From: Pseudomonas nunensis
GTDB taxonomy: Bacteria; Pseudomonadota; Gammaproteobacteria; Pseudomonadales; Pseudomonadaceae
Assembly: GCF_024296925.1 (NCBI RefSeq)
Contig: NZ_CP101125.1
Coordinates: 3,288,501 to 3,352,500, forward strand
DNA: 64,000 nucleotides
Direction of reading: 5' to 3'
The notes beneath the pieces are model-generated. The model had not been told where the DNA came from. It saw nothing but the letters and a program-made list of their open reading frames with translations, and searched no databases. Both the position numbers and the translations under genes were made by a program. Positions 43,955 to 53,288 of this stretch are shown in pieces. Position 1 is the stretch's first letter; the number at the start of each line of letters is the position of its first letter.

Positions 43955-44821
43955 ATGAAACTGCTCGAACTCGAAGACAACCTCACCCACCTCACCCTCG
44001 CCCCGGAACTCGGTGCGAGCATCGTCAACTGGACGGTTCGCAGCACCGGCCAGCCGCTGCTGCGCCACAACGACGCCCAGGCACTGAACACCGGCCTGCC
44101 CGGCAAACTCGGTTGCTATCCCTTGGCGCCTTGGTCCAACCGGATTTCCGAGGGCGGTTTCGACTGCCCCGAAGGCTGGCTCGCGCTAAAACCCAACAGC
44201 CTCACCGATCCTCTGCCGATTCACGGCAGCGCCTGGCAACAAGCGTGGCGGATCGTTTCCCGGACCGCCAACGAAGCCGTCCTGCGACTCGACAGCACCA
44301 GCCCTTTCGCCTACCGCGCCGAGCAGCGTTTCCACTTGAGCGAAGGACGGTTGAGCATCGATCTGAAGGTCACTCATCTCGGCGAACACGCGGTGTGGCA
44401 CGGCCTCGGTTTGCACCCTTACTTTCCACGCACCGCACACACCCAATTGCAGGCCAAGGCCCGGCAAGTCTGGTTGTGCGACGCCGCAAAACTACCGACT
44501 CAACTCAGCGCGATACCCGAAGCCTGGGATTTCCAGCAGCTCAAGGCTTTGCCTGAAACCCTGGTGGATAACGGCTTCTGCGAATGGGACGGCCACTGCC
44601 TGATCCAGCAACCAGAGCTGGGTTATGAGCTGGAATGCCAAGCCACTGGCAGCGACTACTACCTGCTCTATTGCCCGGTGGGCCTGGGGTTTTTCTGCAT
44701 CGAGCCGGTGAGCCACCCGGTCAACGCGCATCACTTGCCCGGTCGGCCAGGCTTGCGTTTGCTGGAGCAAGGCCAATCCGCTGAGCTGGGTTTCAGCCTG
44801 CAATACCGCGCACTCGCCTAA
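43955..44821 (+). CDS. Aldose 1-epimerase (mutarotase) family protein
   Basis: A 288-residue galactose-mutarotase-fold protein. Visible features are ELGASIVNWTV, LGCYPLAPWSNRISEGGF (Asn-Arg contact), PIHGSAWQQAW (catalytic His), HGLGLHPYFPR (second His) and a C-terminal IEPVSHPVNAHHL region. It would speed anomer interchange of a sugar or uronate, fitting the uronate genes upstream. The ribosome-binding site before ATG 43955 is weak. Confidence 0.87.
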   Translation: MKLLELEDNLTHLTLAPELGASIVNWTVRSTGQPLLRHNDAQALNTGLPGKLGCYPLAPWSNRISEGGFDCPEGWLALKPNSLTDPLPIHGSAWQQAWRIVSRTANEAVLRLDSTSPFAYRAEQRFHLSEGRLSIDLKVTHLGEHAVWHGLGLHPYFPRTAHTQLQAKARQVWLCDAAKLPTQLSAIPEAWDFQQLKALPETLVDNGFCEWDGHCLIQQPELGYELECQATGSDYYLLYCPVGLGFFCIEPVSHPVNAHHLPGRPGLRLLEQGQSAELGFSLQYRALA

Positions 44822-46545
44822 CCCAGCAACTGACTGAGCACCGCGCGCAACTTGCCGGGTTTCACCGGTTTATTCAGCAGTGGCGCGTCGAGTCGTTGCA
44901 GGGAGCGGCGGCACTGGTCGGTACGGTCGGCGGTGATGATCACCGCCGGAATGGCCCGGTCGAAATGCTCGCGCAAGTGCCGCACCACGTCACAGCCCAC
45001 CACCCCGTGGTCGAGGTGATAGTCCGCCAGAATCAGTTCCGGTGCGCGCCCCTGTAACGCCGCTAACGCCGAAAATTCATCGGTGGCGATCACCACTTCG
45101 CAGCCCCACTGCCCGAGCAACGCGCTCATGCTCTCGAGGATGCTGACTTCATTGTCCAGCACCAGCAAACGGCGGCCCGGCAACGGATTACCGGTGCCCG
45201 GTTGCGGTGCAGCGAGGCTGATCGGCAGCGGCACTTCATGGGATATCGGCACGTCGATGCTGAACACCGACCCGCGTCCCGGCCAAGAACGCACCTGAAT
45301 CCGGTAGCCGAGAATCTTCGCGATGCGCTCAACGATGGCCAACCCAAGCCCCACGCCTTTGCGGTCAGCGGCGCGGCCAACGTCCAGTTGATTGAACTCC
45401 AGGAAGATCGAATCCAGCCGATCCGCCGCGATCCCGCGTCCGGTGTCCCAGACTTCCAGACGCAGGTTATCGCCCCGACGACGCGCCCCAAGCAGGATGC
45501 AGCCCTCGTCGGTGTAGCGGCAGGCGTTGCTGAGGAAGTTGCGCAGGATCCGCGTCATCAGGCGCAGGTCAGTGCTGATCGCAAAGTCGCCCATGTGCAC
45601 CCGCAGGTTCAGCCCCGCCGCCTCGGCCACAGACTGGAATTCCGACACCAGTGGCGCGAGCAATTCATCGAGCCGGTACAGCGCAACGTCCGGCTTCACC
45701 GCTGCCTGATCGAGGCGCGAGATATCCAGCAAATCCGTGAGCAAATCCTCGGCGCCTTCAAGCGCCTGATGCGTGCGCTCCACCAGCACCTGCTCGACAT
45801 CAGGCAACTTGCGCTCGCGCAGGGTTGAGATCAGCAACCGTGCGGCATTGAGCGGTTGCAGCAGGTCGTGGCTGGCGGCGGCGAGGTATTTGTCCTTGCT
45901 GCGATTGGCCGCCTCGGCAGCGTCGCGGGCATCGCGTAGGGCTTGGGCGATCTGTTTACGTTGGGTGATTTGCTGTTGCAGGTTGTGGTTGGCTTCGAGC
46001 AATTCGTCGGTGCGTGCGGTGACCCGCCGTTCCAATTCGTCGTTGAGTTGTTGCAAGCGTTGCTGGGCGAGTTTGCGTTCGGTGATGTCGGCGACAAAGC
46101 CTTCCACCAGCCCTTCCTGATCAGGCTTGAGCAACAGGTTCATCAGCACGTCGAGGCTGCTGCCGTCCTTGCGCCGCAATTGGGTTTCATAGCCGTGCAG
46201 GCTGCGTTCGGTCTTGAGGATCTCGCCGATGCGTTCCAGCTCCTTCGCACCGCCGACAAACAGGTTGCTGGCCAGGTCCGCCAGGGAAAACAGCACCTCC
46301 TGAGGATTGTCGTAGCCAAGCATCCGCGCCAGCGCCGGGTTGGCGGCGCGCATGCCTTCCAACAGGCTGGCCTGGAAGATCCCGTGCACCGCGTTTTCGA
46401 ACAGCCACTTGTAGCGATTGCGTTCGGCTTCGAGCTCGTCAAGGCGCGCGTTGAGTTCCGGGTAATGGCTCTTGCGCGCCGAGTGGCTGCCTAATCCCAG
46501 CAGTCCGGCGAGCGCCCGCTGTTGCTCGTCAGAGGGCTTCGCCAT
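44818..46545 (-). CDS. PAS hybrid sensor histidine kinase (ErcS-like)
   Basis: A soluble hybrid kinase of 575 residues: PAS domain (about 45-160), coiled coil, HisKA with phospho-acceptor His226 in AAASHDLLQPLNAARLL, and an HATPase domain with NFLSNACRYT, DTGRGI and GVGLGLAIV. A C-terminal receiver has Asp508 in LILADYHLD. No membrane helix is seen. The start at ATG 46545 has GAGG upstream and overlaps the Fe-ADH stop by 17 bases. In P. aeruginosa the kinase ErcS lies beside ErcA in the ethanol-oxidation regulon; the arrangement here is the same, so it probably takes part in that cascade. Confidence 0.88.
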   Translation of the reverse strand: MAKPSDEQQRALAGLLGLGSHSARKSHYPELNARLDELEAERNRYKWLFENAVHGIFQASLLEGMRAANPALARMLGYDNPQEVLFSLADLASNLFVGGAKELERIGEILKTERSLHGYETQLRRKDGSSLDVLMNLLLKPDQEGLVEGFVADITERKLAQQRLQQLNDELERRVTARTDELLEANHNLQQQITQRKQIAQALRDARDAAEAANRSKDKYLAAASHDLLQPLNAARLLISTLRERKLPDVEQVLVERTHQALEGAEDLLTDLLDISRLDQAAVKPDVALYRLDELLAPLVSEFQSVAEAAGLNLRVHMGDFAISTDLRLMTRILRNFLSNACRYTDEGCILLGARRRGDNLRLEVWDTGRGIAADRLDSIFLEFNQLDVGRAADRKGVGLGLAIVERIAKILGYRIQVRSWPGRGSVFSIDVPISHEVPLPISLAAPQPGTGNPLPGRRLLVLDNEVSILESMSALLGQWGCEVVIATDEFSALAALQGRAPELILADYHLDHGVVGCDVVRHLREHFDRAIPAVIITADRTDQCRRSLQRLDAPLLNKPVKPGKLRAVLSQLLG

Positions 46546-47692
46546 AGACGACCTCGACATCTCGCTGACTGGACTCGCGCGGGTTGGTCAGGATGCACGG
46601 GTCGTGCATCGCGTGCTGCGACAGGAATGGAATGTCCGCCATGCTGACCCCGTGCAGGCCCAGGGTTTCGTGGAAGCCTATCGCGTGTTTCAACGCGATC
46701 AGGTGTTCCACCAAACGCCCACAGATCTGCCGGTGATTCAGGCCCCGGCAATCGATGCCGAAGGTCTCGGCGATCACCTTGAAGCGATCTGGCGCCGAGT
46801 TGTAGTTGAACGCCACCACGTGTTCCACCAGCACCGCGTTGCACAAGCCGTGGGGCAAGTCGAGGAAGCCGCCGAGGCTGTGGGACATCGCGTGTACAGC
46901 GCCGAGGATCGCATTGGAGAACGCCAGCCCGGCCTGCATGCTGCCGAGCATGATTTTCTCGCGCAGGGCGATGTCCGTCGGGTTGGCGATCATCTGCACC
47001 AGGTTGCCATTGATCAGGCGCATCGCCTCCAGTGCATGCGGGTCGGTCAGCGGGCCGTGACCGGTGGAGACGAAAGCTTCGATGGCGTGCACCAACGCGT
47101 CGATGCCGGTACACGCCGCCAGGAACGGGTCCATGCTCAGGGTGGTTTCCGGGTCGATCAGCGACACGTCAGGCACCACGGCTTTGCTGACGATCGAGAA
47201 TTTCATGCGCTCTTGCTGGTTGGAAATGATCACGAATTGCGAGACGTCCGCCGAGGTGCCGGCGGTGGTCGGGATCAGGATCAGCGGCGGGCTCGGCACG
47301 CGGATGGTGTCCACGCCCTCGAATTCCAGAATGTTGCGCCCGTGGGCCACGACGATGCCGATGCCTTTGCCGCAATCCATCGGGCTGCCGCCACCGATCG
47401 CCACGATCACATCGCAGTGATTTTCCTTGTACAACTCGGCACCGAGCATGACTTCTTCGACCCGGGGGTTGGGCGAGACATCGCTATACAGGAAGTAATC
47501 GATGCCCTGGGCTTGCAGGCTGGCCTCGACATCCGCGACCCAACCGGCGGCAATCACCCCGGGATCGCTGACCACCAGCACCTTGCGAGCGCCGAAGGTC
47601 TTGGCGTAGTTGCCGACGTTGTGCCGGCAACCGGCACCAAAAATGATTTCAGGCGAAACGAATTTACGCAACTGGCTGAGATTCTGGCTCAT
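46529..47692 (-). CDS. ercA: Iron-containing alcohol dehydrogenase (ErcA-like)
   Basis: A group III Fe-ADH of 387 residues. The NAD-binding motif GGGSPMDCGKGIGIV is near residue 98. The metal-site region runs from DALVHAIEAF to HAMSHSLGGFLDLPHGLCNAVLVEHVVAFN, giving the expected Asp/His ligands. In P. aeruginosa the homologue ErcA has a regulatory role in ethanol oxidation. ATG 47692 gives MSQNLSQLRKFVSPEIIFG; the long upstream frame only reads through a REP element. Confidence 0.87.
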   Translation of the reverse strand: MSQNLSQLRKFVSPEIIFGAGCRHNVGNYAKTFGARKVLVVSDPGVIAAGWVADVEASLQAQGIDYFLYSDVSPNPRVEEVMLGAELYKENHCDVIVAIGGGSPMDCGKGIGIVVAHGRNILEFEGVDTIRVPSPPLILIPTTAGTSADVSQFVIISNQQERMKFSIVSKAVVPDVSLIDPETTLSMDPFLAACTGIDALVHAIEAFVSTGHGPLTDPHALEAMRLINGNLVQMIANPTDIALREKIMLGSMQAGLAFSNAILGAVHAMSHSLGGFLDLPHGLCNAVLVEHVVAFNYNSAPDRFKVIAETFGIDCRGLNHRQICGRLVEHLIALKHAIGFHETLGLHGVSMADIPFLSQHAMHDPCILTNPRESSQRDVEVVYGEAL

Positions 47693-47817
47693 TGGAAAGC
47701 CTGTTTTTATTGTTTTGGAAGGTAGATCCACACTAAAGCATCCGGCTGCGAATGCAATCAGACCAATGGGTAGCACGGTTGAGTCGTTCCCAAACTTTAA
47801 ATCCAGTGGAGATCCCC

Positions 47818-47909
47818 TGTGGGAGCGGGCTTGCTCGCGAAAGCGGTGGGTCAGTTGACATGGATACTGACTGACACGACGCCTTCGCGAGCAAGCCCGC
47901 TCCCACAGG
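47818..47909. repeat. REP pair, family A
   Basis: TGTGGGAGCGGGCTTGCTCG and its inverse lie between ercA and pqqE. Confidence 0.9.
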
Positions 47910-47931
47910 GGAATTTGTGTCAACTTCAGGC

Positions 47932-49074
47932 TTATCCGCGATATATCAGCCGCGAAGCCTTTTCATTGCGCAACGTCAGGTGTTCCATGCCCTGCCCCGG
48001 CGCATCGGCTTCTTCCCGGGCCTTGAGGATCACCCCGTGATGCGGCGACTTGCTGCACACCGGATCGGCGTTTTCGGCATCGCCGGTCAGCATGAACGCC
48101 TGGCAGCGACAGCCACCGAGGTCCTTGTGCTTTTCATCGCAGGAACGGCACGGTTCCTTCATCCAGTCATCGCCCCGAAAACGATTGAAGCCAAACGAGT
48201 CGGTCCAGATGTGTTCGATGCTGTGCTCGCGCACATTGGGAAACTGCACCGGCAGTTGTCGGGCGCTGTGGCACGGCAATGCGGTGCCGTCCGGGGTGAT
48301 GTCGAGAAACAGGTTGGCCCAGCCGTTCATGCAGGTTTTCGGGCGTTCTTCGTAATAGTCCGGGGTGACGAAAATCAGCTTGCACGGGTGGCCCTGGGCT
48401 TCAAGCCGTTCGCGGTATTCGTTGGTGATGCGCTCGGCGCGCTGCAACTGATCGCGGGTCGGCAACAGCCCGACGCGGTTGAGTTCAGCCCAGCCGTAGA
48501 ACTGACACGTAGCCAACTCGACGAAATCCGCCTCCAGTTCCAGGCACAAGTCGATGATCCGGTCGATGCGGTCGATGTTGTGCCGATGGGTGACGAAGTT
48601 CAGCACCATCGGATAGCCCTGGGCTTTAACGGCGCGAGCCATCGCGAGCTTCTGGGCGAAGGCCTTGCGCGAGCCGGCGAGCATGTTGTTCACCGCTTCG
48701 TCGGCGGCCTGGAAACTGATCTGGATATGGTCGAGCCCGGCGACCTTGAAGTCGCGGACCTTTTGCTCGGTCAGGCCGATGCCGGAGGTGATCAGGTTGG
48801 TGTAATAACCCATGTCCCGCGCAGCCTTGATCAGCTCGGCGAGGTCTTGGCGCACCAACGGTTCGCCACCGGAGAATCCCAGTTGCGCGGCGCCCATGTC
48901 CCGCGCTTCGCGGAACACGCGAATCCATTCGTCGGTGCTCAGCTCCTCACCGGATTGGGCGAAATCCAGCGGATTGGAACAATACGGGCATTGCAGCGGG
49001 CAGCGATAGGTCAGTTCTGCCAGCAGCCACAGTGGCGGCCCCGGTGGCGCATCACTCGATCCAGAATTGCGCAC
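47932..49074 (-). CDS. pqqE: PQQ biosynthesis radical SAM protein PqqE
   Basis: PqqE forms the Glu-Tyr carbon-carbon cross-link in the PqqA peptide. The 380-residue protein has the radical SAM motif CPLQCPYC (Cys25, Cys29, Cys32). Auxiliary-cluster cysteines lie in the C-terminal part ([43 protein letters not shown]). The start is GTG 49074 with GGAGG just upstream, inside the end of pqqD (23-base overlap). The longer frame is the pqqD shadow. Confidence 0.96.
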   Translation of the reverse strand: MRNSGSSDAPPGPPLWLLAELTYRCPLQCPYCSNPLDFAQSGEELSTDEWIRVFREARDMGAAQLGFSGGEPLVRQDLAELIKAARDMGYYTNLITSGIGLTEQKVRDFKVAGLDHIQISFQAADEAVNNMLAGSRKAFAQKLAMARAVKAQGYPMVLNFVTHRHNIDRIDRIIDLCLELEADFVELATCQFYGWAELNRVGLLPTRDQLQRAERITNEYRERLEAQGHPCKLIFVTPDYYEERPKTCMNGWANLFLDITPDGTALPCHSARQLPVQFPNVREHSIEHIWTDSFGFNRFRGDDWMKEPCRSCDEKHKDLGGCRCQAFMLTGDAENADPVCSKSPHHGVILKAREEADAPGQGMEHLTLRNEKASRLIYRG

Positions 49075-49324
49075 GGGCCACCTCCAGAAACGCCAGCACG
49101 TCCTCGTCGATGTCCGATACACCGGGAAAACTCGCGCACAGCAAATTGATAATCGCCGCCACACTGCGTTTGCCATCCACCAGATCGAGGATCTGCCCGG
49201 CGCTGGCGTTGAGTTTGATCATGCCTTCGGGGTACAGCAGCACGTGGCAATCCTGCCGGGGTTCCCATTGCAGGCGAAAACCCTGGCGCAAGGCCAGTAA
49301 CTGTTCGCGGCTGATCAGGCTCAC
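49052..49324 (-). CDS. pqqD: PQQ biosynthesis peptide chaperone PqqD
   Basis: PqqD binds PqqA and presents it to PqqE. The product has 90 residues with the family core [43 protein letters not shown]. The GTG start overlaps the pqqC stop (GTGA) and gives the expected N-terminus [16 protein letters not shown]. It overlaps pqqE at its 3' end. Confidence 0.95.
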   Translation of the reverse strand: MSLISREQLLALRQGFRLQWEPRQDCHVLLYPEGMIKLNASAGQILDLVDGKRSVAAIINLLCASFPGVSDIDEDVLAFLEVARAQFWIE

Positions 49325-50073
49325 AGGGCAATCCCCCGGTGCCAGACGTTTTCGCGGGTGACGCTGTGGTATGGCGGGCGTTCCAGCTCGTAGGCCATGC
49401 TCATCGCATCGAGCATGCTCCACAGCACATCGAGTTTGAACTGGAGGATTTCCAGCATGCGTTGCTGACCTTCAAGCGTGACGTAATGCGCTAGGGTGAT
49501 GCGCAAACCATGCTCGACATCGCGCCGCGCCTGACTCAAACGCGTGCGGAAATAGTCGTAGCCGTTGACGTCGATCCACGGGTAATGGGTCGGCCACGCA
49601 TCGAGACGGGATTGGTGGATTTGCGGGGCGAACAGTTCAGTCAACGAGCTGCTGGCCGCTTCCTGCCAGCAGGCGCGGCGGGCGAAATTGACGTAGGCGT
49701 CCACGGCGAAACGCACGCCGGGCAGTACCAGTTCCTGGGAGAGGATTTGTTCGCGGTCTAGCCCCACCGCTTCGCCCAGGCGCAGCCACGCTTCGATTCC
49801 GCCTTCGCTGCCGGGCGCGCCGTCGTGGTCGAGGATCCGTTGCAGCCATTCCCGGCGCACGTCGCGGTCCGGGCAGTTGGCGAGGATCGCGGCGTCCTTG
49901 AGCGGGATGTTGACCTGGTAATAGAAGCGATTGGCGACCCAGCCCTGGATCTGCTCACGACTGGCGCGGCCGGCGTACATGGCTTGGTGGAACGGGTGAT
50001 GGATGTGGTAATAGGCGCCTTTGGCGCGCAGGGCCAATTCGAATTCGCTGGGGGACATTGGGGTGTTGGTCAA
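49321..50073 (-). CDS. pqqC: Pyrroloquinoline-quinone synthase PqqC
   Basis: PqqC performs the final ring closure and oxidation to PQQ. The 250-residue helical protein contains the family landmarks [42 protein letters not shown], and [26 protein letters not shown]. An AGGAG lies seven bases before TTG 50073, so this rare TTG is preferred; the next in-frame ATG at 50058 would be 22 bases from the site. It is separated from pqqB by a REP pair. Confidence 0.94.
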   Translation of the reverse strand: MTNTPMSPSEFELALRAKGAYYHIHHPFHQAMYAGRASREQIQGWVANRFYYQVNIPLKDAAILANCPDRDVRREWLQRILDHDGAPGSEGGIEAWLRLGEAVGLDREQILSQELVLPGVRFAVDAYVNFARRACWQEAASSSLTELFAPQIHQSRLDAWPTHYPWIDVNGYDYFRTRLSQARRDVEHGLRITLAHYVTLEGQQRMLEILQFKLDVLWSMLDAMSMAYELERPPYHSVTRENVWHRGIAL

Positions 50074-50110
50074 AGTGGTTCTCCTGGGCGTTCTGCGGTG
50101 TCTGGTCTGG

Positions 50111-50211
50111 CACCTTCGCGAGCAAGCCCGCTCCCACAGGGGGCTCTGTTGTTCACACATTTTGTGGCCAGTGGAGATCTCCTGTGGGAGCGGGCTTGCT
50201 CGCGAAGAGGC
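50111..50211. repeat. REP pair, family A, inside the pqq operon
   Basis: CTTCGCGAGCAAGCCCGCTC and the inverse TGTGGGAGCGGGCTTGCTCG lie between pqqB and pqqC and would form a strong mRNA hairpin within the operon. Confidence 0.9.
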
Positions 50212-50217
50212 CGCCGG

Positions 50218-51132
50218 CTACAACACAAGACTCATGCCGTCATAAGCCACCTCAACCCCACGCCGCTCCAGCAACGCCCGCTCAGCCGAGTCTTCATCCA
50301 GGATCGGATTGGTGTTGTTAATGTGGATCAGCACCTTGCGCTGACGCCCAAAACCTTCCAGCACTTCGAGCATCCCGCCAGGTCCGCTTTGCGGCAGATG
50401 CCCCATTTCACTGCCCAGGCTCTGGCCGACTTCACACACGCGCATTTCGTCGTCGCGCCATAGCGTGCCGTCCAGCAGCAGGCAATCGGCGCGCTGCATC
50501 CAACTCAATACTTCTGCGTCGACTTGCCCCAGCCCCGGCGCATAGAACACCGAGGCGCCGTTGCGCAGGTCTTCGATAAACAGGCCGATGGTGTCCCCCG
50601 GTTGCGGGTTGCCACGGTTGGGCGAGTACGGCGGTGCGTTGCTGACCAGGGGAATCGCCTGAAATTGCAGGTGCGCGCAAGCCGGAATATTGAACGGCTC
50701 ACCCGCCAGTCCGATCGGCTGCCAGTGCAAACCGCCGTTCCAGTGTTTGAGCATGCTGAACAGCGGAAAACCGCTGCTCAAATCCTCATGCACCCGCTCG
50801 GTGCACCACACGTTATGCGGGCAGCCTTCGCGCAGGCTCAACAACCCGGTGCAATGGTCGATCTGACTGTCCAGCAGGACGATCCCGGCGATGGCGGTAT
50901 CGCGCAATCGGCGCGCCGGTTGCAGCGCCGGGAAGCTTTCCAGTTGCGCACGAATGTCCGGTGAAGCATTGCACAGCACCCAGTCCACGCCGTTGTCGCT
51001 GACGGCAATCGACGACTGCGTGCGCCGTTGTGCGCGCAGGCTACCGTTGCGCACACCGGTGCACTGGCGACAGTTGCAGTTCCATTGCGGGAAACCGCCA
51101 CCAGCGGCGGAACCAAGAACCCGGATGTGCAT
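50218..51132 (-). CDS. pqqB: PQQ biosynthesis protein PqqB
   Basis: A metallo-beta-lactamase-fold hydroxylase of 304 residues that acts on the processed Glu-Tyr intermediate. The N-terminus [22 protein letters not shown] carries the Cys zinc site, followed by [24 protein letters not shown] (His motif) and a C-terminal [14 protein letters not shown] 51132 has GGAG eight bases upstream; TTG 51138 is unlikely. Confidence 0.95.
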   Translation of the reverse strand: MHIRVLGSAAGGGFPQWNCNCRQCTGVRNGSLRAQRRTQSSIAVSDNGVDWVLCNASPDIRAQLESFPALQPARRLRDTAIAGIVLLDSQIDHCTGLLSLREGCPHNVWCTERVHEDLSSGFPLFSMLKHWNGGLHWQPIGLAGEPFNIPACAHLQFQAIPLVSNAPPYSPNRGNPQPGDTIGLFIEDLRNGASVFYAPGLGQVDAEVLSWMQRADCLLLDGTLWRDDEMRVCEVGQSLGSEMGHLPQSGPGGMLEVLEGFGRQRKVLIHINNTNPILDEDSAERALLERRGVEVAYDGMSLVL

Positions 51133-51154
51133 GAGCAATGCTCCAGAAGGCAGG

Positions 51155-51180
51155 CCCGGCCAACACTGCCGCTGGCCGGG
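51155..51180 (-). promoter_or_regulatory. Hairpin between pqqA and pqqB
   Basis: A perfect 8-bp stem, CCCGGCCA with TGGCCGGG, and a 10-base loop lie just after the pqqA stop. It could attenuate transcription or stabilise the pqqA message, so that PqqA peptide is made in excess over the enzymes. Confidence 0.6.
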
Positions 51181-51187
51181 TGGTCAA

Positions 51188-51259
51188 TCAACGGTTGGCG
51201 AAATACATCGTCACTTCGAAGCCAATACGCAGATCGGTAAACGCGGGTTTAGTCCACAT
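51188..51259 (-). CDS. pqqA: PQQ precursor peptide PqqA
   Basis: A 23-residue precursor beginning MWTKPAFTDLRIGFE. The Glu15 and Tyr19 (FEVTMYF) that become PQQ are in the required E-x3-Y spacing. The ATG at 51259 has GAGGA upstream. It is first in the pqqABCDE order. Proteolytic release needs a PqqF/G-type protease, which is not encoded in this window. Confidence 0.95.
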   Translation of the reverse strand: MWTKPAFTDLRIGFEVTMYFANR

Positions 51260-51401
51260 GGGTCAATCCTCTTCTTGTGCCGGGCAATTCCGGTAAAGCC
51301 ATTAATGCACGGCGCGCCAAGGGCCCGAATGCTACTTTCGAAGGAGGTGGCGGCGTGCGTTGGTAGGGGGTGATTGGGTTTTCCAACACACCAAAAACCA
51401 A

Positions 51402-51494
51402 TGTGGGAGCGGGCTTGCTCGCGAAAGCGGTGTGTCAGGCAACATCACTGCTGAATGACACACCGCTTTCGCGAGCAAGCCCGCTCCCACAGGG
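51402..51494. repeat. REP pair, family A
   Basis: TGTGGGAGCGGGCTTGCTCG and its inverse lie between the aldehyde dehydrogenase end and the pqqA promoter region. Confidence 0.9.
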
Positions 51495-51516
51495 GAATTG
51501 CAGGGTTGCTGAAGGG

Positions 51517-53037
51517 TTAGAAGAACCCCATCGGGTTGATGTCGTAGCTCACCAGCAGGTTTTTGGTCTGTTGGTAATGGTCGAGCATCATCTTGTGGTT
51601 TTCACGGCCAACGCCGGACTTCTTGTAGCCACCGAACGCGGCATGGGCCGGGTACAGGTGGTAGCAGTTGGTCCACACGCGACCAGCCTTGATCGCCCGG
51701 CCCATGCGGTAGGCGCGGTTGATGTCGCGGGTCCACAGGCCGGCGCCGAGGCCGAACTCGCTGTCGTTGGCAATCGCCAGGGCTTCAGCTTCGTCCTTGA
51801 AGGTGGTGATGCCCACCACCGGACCGAAGATTTCTTCCTGGAACACGCGCATTTTGTTGTGGCCCTTGAGCAGGGTCGGCTGGATGTAATAACCCGTCGA
51901 CAAGTCGCCCTCAAGCCGTTCCGCCGCGCCGCCAGTCAGCAACTCCGCGCCCTCCTCCTGGGCGATTTTCAGGTACGAGAGGATCTTGTCGTATTGCTGC
52001 TCCGACGCCTGGGCGCCGACCATGGTTTCAGTGTCCAGCGGGTTGCCGCGCTTGATCTTGACGATCTTCTGCATCACCACTTTCATGAAGTCGTCGTAGA
52101 TCGATTCCTGCACCAACGCCCGGGACGGACAGGTGCAAACTTCGCCCTGGTTGAAGAACGCCAGGACCAAACCTTCAGCTGCTTTCTCGATGAACTGCGG
52201 CTCGGCGTTCATGATGTCTTCGAAGAAGATGTTCGGCGACTTGCCGCCCAGTTCCACGGTACTCGGAATAATGTTCTCGGCGGCGCAATGCATGATGTGC
52301 GCGCCCACTGGGGTGGAACCGGTGAAGGCAATCTTGGCGATGCGCTTGCTGGTGGCCAACGCTTCACCGGCTTCGCGGCCAAAACCTTGCACGATGTTAA
52401 GCACGCCGGCCGGAACTAAATCAGCGATCAGCTCGGCGAAAACCATGATCGACAGCGGGGTTTGCTCGGCAGGTTTGAGCACCACGCAGTTGCCGGCGGC
52501 CAGGGCCGGGGCAAGTTTCCACGCGGCCATCAGCAGCGGGAAGTTCCACGGGATGATCTGCCCGACCACGCCCAGCGGCTCGTGGAAGTGATAGGCAGTG
52601 GTCAGCTCGTTGATCTCGGCGGCGCCGCCCTCTTGGGCGCGGATGCAGCCGGCGAAGTAGCGGAAATGGTCAGCGGCCAGCGGTACGTCGGCGTTGAGGG
52701 TTTCGCGCACGGCTTTGCCGTTGTCCCAGGTTTCGGCGACGGCGAGGATTTCCAGGTTTTGTTCGATGCGGTCGGCGATTTTCAGCAGCACCAGGGAGCG
52801 ATCCTGGGCCGAGGTCTTGCCCCAGGCATCGGCTGCGGCGTGAGCGGCGTCGAGGGCTTTGTCGATGTCAGCGGCGCTGGAGCGCGGGAACTCGGCGATG
52901 ACTTCGCCGTTGACCGGCGAGGTGTTGGTGAAGTACTCGCCATTGACCGGCGGCACGAATTCGCCACCGATGAAATTGCCATAGCGCGGCTTGAAGGAAA
53001 CGACGGCGCCGGGTGTGCCAGGTTGTGCGTAGATCAT
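51517..53037 (-). CDS. exaC: NAD-dependent aldehyde dehydrogenase (ExaC/PedI type)
   Basis: A 506-residue cytosolic ALDH with [35 protein letters not shown], the catalytic Glu in VELGGKSPN and catalytic Cys in [16 protein letters not shown]. The C-terminus [10 protein letters not shown] is typical of the AcoD/ExaC group. It oxidises the aldehyde made by the PQQ alcohol dehydrogenase encoded next door. ATG 53037 has GAGG upstream. Confidence 0.93.
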   Translation of the reverse strand: MIYAQPGTPGAVVSFKPRYGNFIGGEFVPPVNGEYFTNTSPVNGEVIAEFPRSSAADIDKALDAAHAAADAWGKTSAQDRSLVLLKIADRIEQNLEILAVAETWDNGKAVRETLNADVPLAADHFRYFAGCIRAQEGGAAEINELTTAYHFHEPLGVVGQIIPWNFPLLMAAWKLAPALAAGNCVVLKPAEQTPLSIMVFAELIADLVPAGVLNIVQGFGREAGEALATSKRIAKIAFTGSTPVGAHIMHCAAENIIPSTVELGGKSPNIFFEDIMNAEPQFIEKAAEGLVLAFFNQGEVCTCPSRALVQESIYDDFMKVVMQKIVKIKRGNPLDTETMVGAQASEQQYDKILSYLKIAQEEGAELLTGGAAERLEGDLSTGYYIQPTLLKGHNKMRVFQEEIFGPVVGITTFKDEAEALAIANDSEFGLGAGLWTRDINRAYRMGRAIKAGRVWTNCYHLYPAHAAFGGYKKSGVGRENHKMMLDHYQQTKNLLVSYDINPMGFF

Positions 53038-53173
53038 GGTGGGCCTCTGTCTGGGTCGATGCCTGTCGGGCAAACAGGCGATGCACCGATAGTAGAGAGC
53101 CCCGCGCGCCAGACGAATGCGCCGTTGGCAGGGGGACTCTCGTTATTTGGTCGTAGATTTCACACAAATCCAA

Positions 53174-53263
53174 TGTGGGAGCGGGCTTGCTCGCGAAAGC
53201 GGTGTGTCAGTCACATCATTGTTGCCTGACACTCCGCCTTCGCGAGCAAGCCCGCTCCCACAG
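53174..53263. repeat. REP pair, family A
   Basis: TGTGGGAGCGGGCTTGCTCG and its inverse lie between pedH and the aldehyde dehydrogenase. Confidence 0.9.
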
Positions 53264-53288
53264 GAGGGGTATGCGGTGGGCTTGGGTT

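Noticed and set aside
46529..47923. Long N-terminal extension of the Fe-alcohol dehydrogenase
   Set aside because: The extra 77 codons translate a REP element and the intergenic region; ATG 47692 gives the family N-terminus.
50111..53263. Regularly recurring short repeats that might suggest a CRISPR array
   Set aside because: The repeats are inverted pairs hundreds to thousands of bases apart with coding genes between; they are REP elements.
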